The translations under genes and the position numbers were made by a program. The notes under the pieces were generated by a model that searched no databases, was not told where the DNA came from, and worked only from the letters and a program-made list of their open reading frames with translations. A stretch of DNA of 7,755 nt, taken from Scatosoma sp045127595. GTDB taxonomy: Bacteria > Bacillota > Clostridia > Christensenellales > Borkfalkiaceae. Each line of letters opens with the position of its first letter. The first letter of the stretch is position 1. The stretch lies in assembly GCA_045127595.1 (NCBI GenBank), contig JBGVQS010000036.1, positions 1 through 7,755 on the forward strand, written 5' to 3'. This document shows positions 1-4,792 of this stretch, in pieces.

Positions 1-79
1 ATACACGCAACTGACCGTCAATAGACTGCTCTGTTTGATTGTCGCTGGAATAACGGGCATAAATTACTGCTGTTTTCAT
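1..79 (-). CDS. Large serine recombinase, N-terminal fragment
   Basis: The minus strand opens with ATG at 79-77 and reads 26 codons before leaving the window. The peptide MKTAVIYARYSSDNQTEQS continues IDGQLRV. The YARYSS block, with its serine nucleophile, followed by the Q-x-x-SI-x-x-Q pattern is the classic start of the resolvase/invertase catalytic domain of large serine recombinases (TnpX/TndX type), which integrate or excise mobile elements through a phosphoserine intermediate. AAGGAG at 96-91 lies 11 nt upstream of the ATG and fixes the start. The gene has its own promoter candidate and sits downstream of a terminator, so it is a separate unit from Rep1. Only the N-terminus is present, so its full length and type (large versus small) rest on sequence style alone. 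Confidence 0.88.
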   Translation of the reverse strand, partial: MKTAVIYARYSSDNQTEQSIDGQLRV

Positions 80-129
80 AACTGTTTTTACTCCTTAATT
101 TTTTATTTTTTTGTCTTTCGACAGGAGCG

Positions 130-157
130 ATCAAAACGAAAACGACTATGCTGTCAA
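130..157 (-). promoter_or_regulatory. Promoter candidate for the serine recombinase
   Basis: On the minus strand a perfect -35 TTGACA (157-152) is followed after 16 bp by TTTGAT (135-130), 4/6 to the -10 consensus. The ribosome binding site and start at 96-79 follow about 40 nt downstream. This is consensus matching only. Confidence 0.45.
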
Positions 158-236
158 GGTTTCGGCTAAAACCGAGAAAAATATTGTGTTGCCCGTTATA
201 CCCTTTAAAATAATACCACAATATTTTTCCCTTGAC
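153..236. repeat. Long dyad upstream of serine recombinase (att or operator candidate)
   Basis: GAAAAATATTGTG (176-188) and CACAATATTTTTC (217-229) are perfect 13-bp inverted repeats separated by 28 bp. An outer pair, GTCAAGG (153-159) and CCTTGAC (230-236), adds a second dyad with asymmetric spacing. The 54-bp inner dyad has the size and symmetry of a serine-integrase attachment site and lies about 100 bp upstream of the recombinase start. Alternatives are an operator over its promoter or part of the Rep1 double-strand origin, since both outer arms contain CTTGAC, resembling CTTG/A nick sites of HUH initiators. Confidence 0.5.
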
Positions 237-277
237 GGCGACGGCGGTTTCGTTTACGCTCCGACCCGACGAAAGAT

Positions 278-311
278 AAAAAATCAATTACACGTTGGTA
301 GTTGATTTTTT
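278..311. terminator. Bidirectional intrinsic terminator at the 3' end of Rep1
   Basis: AAAAAATCAA (278-287) and TTGATTTTTT (302-311) pair perfectly, and TAC/GTA extends the stem inside, leaving a 6-nt loop around 292-297. It has an A-run on one side and a T-run on the other, so it can act in both directions. It overlaps the last codons and TGA stop of Rep1 (284-286), separating Rep1 from the serine recombinase. Confidence 0.8.
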
Positions 312-1285
312 GTTTCGGGATTTTTATACTGTCCGATATATTCACCCTCAACAAAACAAGCGTGGTCTTGGAATAAAAGAACTTTCCGTCCCTCTTGTCC
401 GTAGGGGCAAAGTATATCGTCATCTAAAATATCATACACCTTATAGGTTTTCGTGTTCTTGGAAATCAACAGCTTTTCGCCCGATTTCTTGATATATTTC
501 AAGATATATTTAATCGAACTTTTCAAAACCTCAACGTGTGTAATTTCCTCAAAATCGCACCGCCCGAATTTCTCGTTAAAATGCGTGTTTTGTATCGTTT
601 TTTGCATTTTATGGTTTTTCAAGCTGTAATCTTTCTTCTCAAACAATTCGCCTATCATAGCATTTTCGGGTATATGAAAAATGCCGTGAAAGTGTAAGCG
701 TTTCTTTTCAGGCGAACGCTCGAAAACGCCTATATATTTCCAACCTTTTCTATTGGATAAATGCTTTAAGCAATTTTTTAAACTTTTCATAAAACTTTCC
801 TCTGTGTGTTTTTTATCGTCGTATGTGAACGTACAAAAATAATTAAAATCATTGTTATAAACTTTTCTATATAAACGCGTCATTTTTACTATGTAATTTC
901 GCAGCTTTCTTTCTAATTGACTTTCTACAAATGCCTTTAATTCTCTTTCATCTTGAATATAAGCCCTTAATCCGTTTATAATTTCTCGCTTTTTCTCTTT
1001 TTTCTTCTTATCCGCAAACTTATCATATAAATCATTAAAAATCTCTTTCAAATCTACCGTTACAATCTTTTCATTACCGCCTTTTTCTGCTCGGCTTTTC
1101 GCATACTTGGCTATCTCTTTTTCCTCTTTGCTTGGAGGGGTGTTCTCGTCCTCGCTGATAGGCAAGGATATTTTTGCTAAATACTCTTTTGCTTTCCCTT
1201 TCCGTTTTGGTGGGGGATTCAAGTTCGGGGGAATGGCTATGGGAAAACTACCGTCGTTATATACTTTTGCGTTGATTATCGGCAT
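284..1285 (-). CDS. HUH rolling-circle replication initiator (Rep1)
   Basis: A 333-residue protein of the HUH endonuclease superfamily, resembling ORF2/G2P-type replication proteins of small phages and plasmids. These nick one strand at the origin through a tyrosine and prime rolling-circle replication. Visible motifs are FCTFTYDD (about 150-157), the metal-binding HFH in RLHFHGIF (198-200) and the tyrosine motif YILKYIKK (Y260 and Y264 are candidates). The start is ATG at 1285-1283, because AAGGAGG (1301-1295) lies 9 nt upstream; a longer in-frame version from 1324 has no such site. The upstream 58-residue ORF overlaps this start by 29 nt, implying translational coupling. The N-terminal 130 residues are lysine/glutamate-rich and lack a clear domain. 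The gene is AT-rich, unlike its paralogue at 6486. Family assignment is strong; cognate origin unknown. Confidence 0.85.
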   Translation of the reverse strand: MPIINAKVYNDGSFPIAIPPNLNPPPKRKGKAKEYLAKISLPISEDENTPPSKEEKEIAKYAKSRAEKGGNEKIVTVDLKEIFNDLYDKFADKKKKEKKREIINGLRAYIQDERELKAFVESQLERKLRNYIVKMTRLYRKVYNNDFNYFCTFTYDDKKHTEESFMKSLKNCLKHLSNRKGWKYIGVFERSPEKKRLHFHGIFHIPENAMIGELFEKKDYSLKNHKMQKTIQNTHFNEKFGRCDFEEITHVEVLKSSIKYILKYIKKSGEKLLISKNTKTYKVYDILDDDILCPYGQEGRKVLLFQDHACFVEGEYIGQYKNPETKNQLPTCN

Positions 1286-1433
1286 AGGCAATTTCCTCCT
1301 TGGTTTGTAGTCGTTGCAAGTCAAGGATTCTATCTAAAAGCGTAGAGAAAAATACTTTCTGCTCGCTCTTGGGTAAATCCGTGATACTTGGTTTTCCTAC
1401 GTGGGTTACTTTGAAACTGTGTTTTTTGTTCAA
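1257..1433 (-). CDS. Small conserved-looking protein upstream of Rep1
   Basis: A 58-residue ORF with a TTG start at 1433-1431 behind an excellent AGGAGG (1446-1441, 7-nt spacing). It ends in TAA at 1259-1257, inside the first codons of Rep1. The peptide begins MNKKHSFKVTHVGKPS and continues through an amphipathic helix (FFSTLLDRILDLQRLQ) to a charged tail. No cysteines, signal peptide or membrane segment are seen. The ribosome binding site, overlap with rep1 and position behind a leader terminator argue that it is translated and co-regulated with Rep1. A role in replication control is inferred from position only. I do not recognise a named family. Confidence 0.7.
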   Translation of the reverse strand: MNKKHSFKVTHVGKPSITDLPKSEQKVFFSTLLDRILDLQRLQTKEEIAYADNQRKSI

Positions 1434-1484
1434 TAGGCTACCTCCTAAAAAATTTTATTTGCATAGAAAAACCGAACGTAAAAC

Positions 1485-1549
1485 AAAAAAGGGCGTAGTA
1501 CGACTTAATTTGCTAACCCCTCCAGTTAGCTAAATCGTACTACGCCCTT
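1485..1549 (-). terminator. Leader terminator / attenuator candidate upstream of the Rep1 unit
   Basis: Perfect 15-bp arms AAGGGCGTAGTACGA (1489-1503) and TCGTACTACGCCCTT (1535-1549) enclose an inner stem GCTAAC/GTTAGC (1512-1517/1525-1530) with a 7-nt loop. On the minus strand the hairpin is followed by six T (1490-1485). It lies about 50 nt before the start of the 58-residue gene, so it would sit in the 5' leader of the rep1 transcript. On that strand the apical loop region contains GGAGG. Possible roles are attenuation of rep1 expression, the end of a separate small RNA, or an origin hairpin. Confidence 0.7.
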
Positions 1550-1717
1550 AGATGCATCCACGGCTGTCCTCAATCGGCAGAAAATAAAAACTGGGTCTAT
1601 GACATCTTGCTATACGCAACGGAAAACTATGCAGTTGTTTTTTACCCTTTCAAAAGCGAAAGGATTTATTTTATAAACGCCCGAAAGCGTTTCTAAACAG
1701 GTTTTTGAAAATATTTT

Positions 1718-1726
1718 TTATCCACA
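1718..1726 (+). promoter_or_regulatory. Perfect DnaA-box match
   Basis: TTATCCACA matches the DnaA-box consensus at all nine positions and lies in the AT-rich stretch. Weaker look-alikes are ATATCCACG (1951-1959) and GATCCACA (2058-2065). One perfect 9-mer can occur by chance, so it is only suggestive of host-assisted initiation. Confidence 0.35.
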
Positions 1727-1964
1727 AAAGAAAATGCGGACACTACTAATATAATCACAAAAAAGTGAAAAAAGAATAGGAAATTTTATCATATTTTAGC
1801 GTTTTACAGCGAAAACGAAAAATAACCCTCACTATATAGCCATTTCAAAGGGCAAAATTAAGGGTGTTTTTTGAAAATTTCACAAACTTTTCAACAATAT
1901 AATACACCTCAAAGGTGCAAAGTTTTTGCTACTTTGGAAAAAAATTAAAAATATCCACGCTCGT

Positions 1965-1992
1965 ATTATAAAAAGCGGTTGCCGTTTGAAAA
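1965..1992 (-). promoter_or_regulatory. Weak promoter candidate reading towards rep1
   Basis: On the minus strand TATAAT (1970-1965) is preceded after 16 bp by TTTTCA (1992-1987), 4/6 to -35. A transcript from here would carry a leader of more than 500 nt before the 58-residue gene. I found no better rep1 promoter nearer the gene. Confidence 0.25.
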
Positions 1993-2018
1993 GAAAGCCT
2001 AAGCGGAGATAGAAACGG
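1973..2018 (+). pseudogene. Possible remnant of a second tyrosine-recombinase gene
   Basis: AAGCGGTTGCCGTT (1973-1986) is identical to 2714-2727 inside the intact integrase, where it encodes the catalytic SGCR motif. GCGGAGATAGAAACGG (2003-2018) matches 2754-2769 at 15/16 positions in the same order, with 10 bp missing between the two blocks. The local frame is broken by a stop. This looks like a short decayed piece of a related integrase, though chance similarity in a repetitive region is possible. Confidence 0.35.
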
Positions 2019-2040
2019 ATATTAAAATAAAGAAATGCCG

Positions 2041-2100
2041 CCGCGTGAAAAAAGCCGATCCACAAGCGGTTCAGCGTGGACGGCTTTTTCGCGCGGCTTT
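2041..2100. terminator. Strong bidirectional terminator upstream of int
   Basis: Arms 2041-2063 and 2076-2096 form a long stem with two small interruptions and a 12-nt loop (2064-2075). Its core is AAAAAGCCG/CGGCTTTTT, with A-run and T-run on opposite sides. It should isolate the rep1/non-coding region from int in both directions. Confidence 0.7.
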
Positions 2101-2141
2101 ATTTGCCCGTTTTTCAGTTTAGTTTCGTTTTACGGCGTGCG

Positions 2142-2197
2142 CTTGTATCGGCGAGCGAAGCGAGCCGACTTGTATAATAAAAGGTATCGCGTAATGC
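2142..2197. repeat. Repeat cluster over the int promoter region
   Basis: CTTGTAT occurs at 2142-2148 and 2169-2175, flanking a TCGGC/GCCGA hairpin (2148-2168). AAGGTATCGCGTAATGC (2181-2197) recurs inverted at 7708-7724 with one mismatch, and CTTGTATCGG (2142-2151) recurs at 7722-7731. Candidate roles are recombinase arm sites, an attachment site or a Rep nick region. Confidence 0.4.
2173..2178 (+). promoter_or_regulatory. Candidate -10 box for int
   Basis: A perfect TATAAT lies 48 nt before the TTG start. No good -35 is present at 16-18 bp, and TG sits one base too close for a standard extended -10. If used, the promoter is weak or needs an activator, and it overlaps the repeat cluster at 2142-2197. 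Confidence 0.35.
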
Positions 2198-2225
2198 TCT
2201 CTACTCGATTTTAGGGGGCAAAAAA

Positions 2226-3131
2226 TTGACTACCGAAGAACGCTTACAACGGATAGAAAACACACTCGATACCATACTACAACTACTACAAAAGGACGGG
2301 GCAAACGCCCCGCCCGTACCTATGCTATACGCTTATATAGAAAAATGGCTCGCGGAATGCAAAGCCCCGAAAATCACCCCGAAAAGCCTTGCTGTCCTGC
2401 GTAGCGGGATAGAAAGGTACATAAAACCCACTATACCCGACAAACCATTGACGGAAGTCCGCACGGCGGAAATGCTCAACGCGATTGAGAATTGCCCGCA
2501 TAGCTATATGCGACAAGTCGTATATAGCGAGTTTCGGGCGGTATTCCGTCGGGCGTATCAATACGACCTTATCCCATACAACCCCGCCGAAAAGCTCGAT
2601 TTCGTGAAACACTACCGCAAGAAAGGCAAAGCCTTAACGCAAGACGAGCAAAAGGCGTTTTTACGCGCAATAGAAAAAGAGCCGATGCGCCCGCTTTGGC
2701 TGTTTTATCTGTTAAGCGGTTGCCGTTGTTCGGAAGTGCTTCCGTTGAAGTGGGCGGATATAGAAACGGCGCAAAGCCGAATCTATATACGGGGAACGAA
2801 AACGGAACGCGCGGAAAGGTATATTCCGCTATTCCCTGCACTTGCGGAAGTGTTGGCGGGCTTGCCCCACGAAAGCGAATATGTATTCCCGTACACTCTA
2901 CGGGCGATACAGTACAATTTCAACCGCATACGAAAAGAAAACGGCTTTGCTTTCCGCATACACGATTTACGGCATACCTTTGCAACGCGTTGCCTTGAAA
3001 GCGGAATAGCCCCAAACACCGTGCAAAAGTGGTTAGGACACGCGAGCATAGCGACCACGGCGAATGTTTACAGCCATATTCTAACCGATTTTGAACGGCA
3101 AGAAATGCAACGGTTTAACCCCCGAATATAA
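2226..3131 (+). CDS. Tyrosine recombinase / integrase
   Basis: A 301-residue site-specific recombinase of the lambda-integrase family, forming a covalent 3'-phosphotyrosine to integrate or excise DNA. All catalytic residues are visible: R167 (SGCRCSE), K192 (RGTKTER), H246 and R249 (HDLRH), H272 (LGHAS) and nucleophile Y282 (NVYSH). A SAM-like core-binding domain spans about 35-130, after an N-terminal coiled-coil segment (TEERLQRIENTLDTILQLL). The start is TTG at 2226, chosen for AGGGGG (2213-2218) 7 nt upstream; the first internal ATG (2322) would remove the coiled coil. Length is short but typical, lacking a separate arm-binding domain. It stands alone between terminators and converges on the repressor gene. 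The element it moves is probably the replication module to its right (inference). Confidence 0.93.
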   Translation: MTTEERLQRIENTLDTILQLLQKDGANAPPVPMLYAYIEKWLAECKAPKITPKSLAVLRSGIERYIKPTIPDKPLTEVRTAEMLNAIENCPHSYMRQVVYSEFRAVFRRAYQYDLIPYNPAEKLDFVKHYRKKGKALTQDEQKAFLRAIEKEPMRPLWLFYLLSGCRCSEVLPLKWADIETAQSRIYIRGTKTERAERYIPLFPALAEVLAGLPHESEYVFPYTLRAIQYNFNRIRKENGFAFRIHDLRHTFATRCLESGIAPNTVQKWLGHASIATTANVYSHILTDFERQEMQRFNPRI

Positions 3132-3156
3132 GCCCGAAAGGAAACCCCGAAGTGCT

Positions 3157-3199
3157 TTTCGCGCTCCACGACGGGAACGAAGTGAACGGAGCGCAGCGC
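3157..3199. repeat. Palindromic direct repeat, copy 1
   Basis: A 43-bp unit with inverted arms GCGCTCC (3161-3167) and GGAGCGC (3188-3194) around a loop containing GAACGAAGTGAAC. Copy 2 at 3418-3459 is identical apart from one missing G. Near-perfect conservation in non-coding DNA suggests recent duplication or function. Confidence 0.85.
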
Positions 3200-3206
3200 A
3201 AAAAGC

Positions 3207-3248
3207 AAAAAACGGGACCCGTAGCCCGCGCGTCGCGTACCCGTTTTT
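3207..3248. terminator. Intrinsic terminator downstream of int
   Basis: AAAAACGGG (3208-3216) pairs with CCCGTTTTT (3240-3248), with a GC-rich 23-nt loop. A-run and T-run allow action in either direction. It lies 76 nt after the int stop codon. Confidence 0.55.
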
Positions 3249-3417
3249 GGGTTGGTAGCGGTTCGGGCGAAAACTACCACCGAAAAGAAAAACCCCGCAA
3301 GGCGATTGCGAGATTTTATAGCGGTATGAAGTCGGGTTGTGGGTGTGTTTTTGTAGCCCACGACGGGTGGGCGTAAGCAAAAACCACCGCCAGCGCGACG
3401 AATACGGCGCAGGGGGC

Positions 3418-3459
3418 TTTCGCGCTCCACGACGGAACGAAGTGAACGGAGCGCAGCGC
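3418..3459. repeat. Palindromic direct repeat, copy 2
   Basis: The second copy of the unit at 3157-3199, one base shorter, with arms GCGCTCC (3422-3428) and GGAGCGC (3448-3454). It lies about 50 bp beyond the repressor stop and could also act in 3' end formation of that gene. A reduced relative with the core CCACGACGG sits at 3356-3372. Confidence 0.85.
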
Positions 3460-3506
3460 GAAACACCCGATAGAAAATCGACGGGAGCAAACGGCGCGCG
3501 GAAACA

Positions 3507-3794
3507 CTACGCCTTAAAATTGATACTACCTGAATTATTGTTAAAGCTGTCCGAAACGCGGACGGCTTTTTCTTTTGCCCCGCTGTCGTTCGTGCAAAGA
3601 ATGTCGGCGGGGTCAACATCGATTATCACGCAAAGATTTGCGAGAGTGTCGAGAGCAGGCATTTTTTTACCGTGAACATAGCAAGAAATTTGCGTATGTT
3701 TCACCCCTAAACGGCGGGCAATCTCACTTTGAGAAAGCCCACTTTGTTTAATTGCTCGTGCAAGTTCTTGTTGAATTTGGCATAAAGTAATCAT
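3507..3794 (-). CDS. XRE/Cro-CI family transcriptional repressor
   Basis: A 95-residue DNA-binding protein. An HTH_3-type five-helix domain spans about residues 5-66, with the helix-turn-helix at about 20-41 (LSQSEIARRLGVKHTQISCYV) and the family motif HGKKMPALDTLANLC after it. The 30-residue tail is polar and lacks a peptidase or metal site, so this is a Cro-like repressor and not a LexA-type CI. The start is ATG at 3794-3792 with AGGAG (3808-3804) 9 nt upstream. It diverges from the replication operon, and three matching palindromes lie between the two genes, indicating that it represses the operon and itself. Induction would then come from an external signal or antirepressor not seen here. 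Its 3' region on the plus strand contains a terminator hairpin (3543-3571). Confidence 0.92.
   Translation of the reverse strand: MITLCQIQQELARAIKQSGLSQSEIARRLGVKHTQISCYVHGKKMPALDTLANLCVIIDVDPADILCTNDSGAKEKAVRVSDSFNNNSGSINFKA
3543..3576 (+). terminator. Terminator for plus-strand transcripts inside the repressor 3' end
   Basis: AAAGC-GTCCG (3543-3553, one wobble) pairs with CGGAC-GCTTT (3559-3569) over a 5-nt loop, followed by TT, C and TTTT. Only the plus strand gets the T-run, so it would stop readthrough from int before it enters the divergent control region. Confidence 0.5.
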
Positions 3795-3821
3795 TTTTTT
3801 TCACTCCTACAAAAAAATTTT

Positions 3822-3834
3822 AACCTAATGGGTA
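3822..3834. promoter_or_regulatory. Operator O1 (imperfect)
   Basis: AACCTAATGGGTA fits TACC-N5-GGTA with one mismatch. It lies in the repressor's own 5' leader, 18 nt before its SD, and 30 bp from O2. Confidence 0.7.
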
Positions 3835-3851
3835 CAAAAATGCTTGACTTT

Positions 3852-3864
3852 TACCCAACGGGTA
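3852..3864. promoter_or_regulatory. Operator O2
   Basis: TACCCAACGGGTA is a perfect TACCC-N3-GGGTA palindrome. It lies between -35 and -10 of the operon promoter and just downstream of the repressor -10, so it can control both directions. Confidence 0.8.
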
Positions 3865-3865
3865 C

Positions 3866-3871
3866 ATTATA
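3866..3871 (-). promoter_or_regulatory. -10 box of the repressor promoter
   Basis: A perfect TATAAT on the minus strand. The hexamer 17 bp upstream (3894-3889, TACCTG) is a poor -35 and is part of O3. Transcription would begin near 3859, inside O2. Confidence 0.5.
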
Positions 3872-3881
3872 CTGTTGATTG

Positions 3882-3894
3882 TACCTATCAGGTA
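3882..3894. promoter_or_regulatory. Operator O3
   Basis: TACCTATCAGGTA is the core of the perfect palindrome GTACC-N5-GGTAC (3881-3895). It covers the expected start of the operon transcript and the -35 region of the repressor gene. Confidence 0.8.
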
Positions 3895-3990
3895 CATACT
3901 CACACTAAAACAACGGAAAAGAAGTTCAAACCCACGAAAGGCAAGCCAGCAGGGGTGTTCGGCGGTCTTGGTCGTGGCGGAGATAGAAAG

Positions 3991-4032
3991 AAAGGCTGTT
4001 TGTCGTGTGTGAGCGATAAACAGCCTTTTTTT
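3991..4032 (+). terminator. Leader terminator / attenuator before the replication operon
   Basis: Fifteen-nucleotide arms (3991-4005 and 4014-4028) pair completely apart from one G-U wobble, with an 8-nt loop TGTGTGAG, followed by a run of seven T (4026-4032). The SD of the first gene starts 2 nt later. It lies about 110 nt inside the transcript starting near 3880, so it must be read through or antiterminated for the operon to be expressed. Alternatively it insulates the operon from upstream readthrough, but the only clear promoter is upstream of it. Confidence 0.8.
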
Positions 4033-4048
4033 CGGGAGGTGAAAGCAA

Positions 4049-4315
4049 ATGTTTAAGCGAAGACGGAAAAAGCAATTAACGCGGGCGGAATGTTTGGAAC
4101 GGTTGCGGGAATGTATGGAAAAATCGAGCTTTAAGCACGAGCTAACGGACAACGAGCGTTTGCAAATGGATTATAGCTTGCAAATAATAACCTGCTATGT
4201 ACGATTAAACGATACGGAAGAAATAACGGAAGTACGGGCAATATGTTTTGGCGCAGGCGACGAAGACGAAGAAGACGACGAAACCGAGTACGAAGACGAA
4301 GACGACGAGGATTAA
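4049..4315 (+). CDS. Small protein with basic N-terminus and acidic C-terminal tail
   Basis: An 88-residue protein, first gene of the operon. ATG at 4049 follows GGGAGGTGA (4034-4042) by 6 nt, a strong site. The N-terminus is very basic (MFKRRRKKQL), the middle is helical with two cysteines (LERLRECMEK, ITCYVRL), and about 20 residues at the C-terminus are almost all D and E (from 67 on). The next gene starts 3 nt after its stop, so they are co-translated. I do not recognise a family. The acidic tail could mimic DNA or bind a basic partner, and the basic repeat tail encoded at 4785 is an obvious in-operon candidate; that pairing is speculation. Confidence 0.75.
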   Translation: MFKRRRKKQLTRAECLERLRECMEKSSFKHELTDNERLQMDYSLQIITCYVRLNDTEEITEVRAICFGAGDEDEEDDETEYEDEDDED

Positions 4316-4318
4316 AAA

Positions 4319-4792
4319 ATGGAAACTGTCGCGGAAGTATGGAAAGAAACAACGGAAACGGGTATAGACTTGGGCGCGTTGATTGTATCGGCAATTAAGG
4401 AAAAGCAAGAGCAAGAGGCGCGGAAATACGAAACCGTAGAACAGCCCCCAAAGGGCGCAAAGCTGACTTGGAAAGTAACGCCCGAAGAAATTGCGGAAAT
4501 AAACGCGGGAAACGCCGAAATTATAGACAAATTCTATATGGCGAATATTGAGCGCGTGAGATATTCGGCGTATAGGTTTATGCGAAATAATAATTATGTC
4601 AAAGCGGTTGCGAGCTATGAGGATTTAATGCAACAATTTTACATAGACTTGCGGACGGGCGCAGTAAAACTTCGCCCTTTCGATGTCGCAATCGGTTATG
4701 CGGTGTTTCATTCGTTTAGTTACGCCCCCGTGGGCGGTTTTGATGAAATCTACATACCGTTAAAGGATAAGGAGCAAGAAAACAATGTCTAA
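4319..4792 (+). CDS. Sigma-70 region-2-like protein (first half of a split sigma factor?)
   Basis: A 157-residue protein with GAGGA (4307-4311) 7 nt before its ATG. The N-terminal 60 residues are charged linker. Residues about 65-115 resemble sigma-70 regions 2.1-2.2: a helix IERVRYSAYRFMRN, then YEDLMQQFYIDL (100-111), which fits the DL-x-Q-x-x-x-I-x-L signature of the core-RNA-polymerase-binding helix. A region 2.3-like aromatic stretch follows (RPFDVAIGYAVFHSFSYAP), then IYIPL. There is no region 4. The next gene overlaps by 8 nt and starts with region 3/4-like sequence, so together they reconstruct a sigma factor in two chains, as known for B. subtilis SigO/RsoA. Similarity is judged by eye; the DNA-melting residues are not certain. 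Confidence 0.55.
   Translation: METVAEVWKETTETGIDLGALIVSAIKEKQEQEARKYETVEQPPKGAKLTWKVTPEEIAEINAGNAEIIDKFYMANIERVRYSAYRFMRNNNYVKAVASYEDLMQQFYIDLRTGAVKLRPFDVAIGYAVFHSFSYAPVGGFDEIYIPLKDKEQENNV

Larger units (their letters stand above)
1550..2225. other. Non-coding, hairpin-rich region between rep1 and int
   Basis: No convincing gene lies here. It holds an ordered series of small perfect hairpins: TTGC/GCAA (1607-1619), AACT/AGTT (1625-1636), CCTTTC/GAAAGG (1646-1663), AAACGC/GCGTTT (1675-1692), CGTTTT/AAAACG (1800-1817), CACCT/AGGTG (1905-1917) and CAAAGT/ACTTTG (1918-1936). About 1665-1970 is strongly AT-rich. The mixture fits an origin region or a structured leader RNA read on the minus strand towards rep1. 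Function is inferred. Confidence 0.5.
3132..3506. other. GC-rich non-coding hairpin cluster between int and the repressor
   Basis: No credible gene is present. Successive stems are 3161-3194, 3208-3248, 3254-3278 (GGTAG/CTACC), 3342-3388 (GGTG/CACC, GTTTTTG/CAAAAAC and GCCCAC/GTGGGC nested) and 3422-3454. The first and last belong to a direct repeat annotated separately. Possible roles are termination between converging genes, a recombinase attachment region, or mobile palindromic repeats. Confidence 0.6.
3844..3873 (+). promoter_or_regulatory. Promoter of the replication operon
   Basis: TTGACT (3844-3849), an 18-bp spacer and TATACT (3868-3873) give a near-consensus sigma-A promoter, with a start expected near 3880. 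O2 occupies the spacer and O3 the initially transcribed region, so repressor binding should block it directly. Its -10 overlaps the repressor's -10 on the other strand. Confidence 0.75.

Noticed and set aside
1107..1310. Plus-strand frame of 67 codons across the rep1 5' end
   Set aside because: No ribosome binding site, and it lies antisense to rep1, whose motifs and SD are clear.
1880..2065. Minus-strand frame with aromatic, membrane-like composition
   Set aside because: No SD, composition explained by AT-rich DNA, and it runs through a hairpin terminator and the integrase-like remnant.
3132..3506. CRISPR array
   Set aside because: Only two copies of the repeat, about 260 bp apart, with different hairpins between them; no regular spacers and no cas genes.
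3068..3619. Long minus-strand frame of 183 codons over the hairpin cluster
   Set aside because: It translates the palindromic repeats and overlaps int and the repressor; the serine/arginine-rich content is typical of a GC-rich shadow frame and no SD is present.
3844..4056. 70-codon frame through the operon leader
   Set aside because: Its start is the -35 box, upstream of the expected transcript start. A shorter leader peptide is possible but lacks a good SD, so it is noted only under the attenuator finding.
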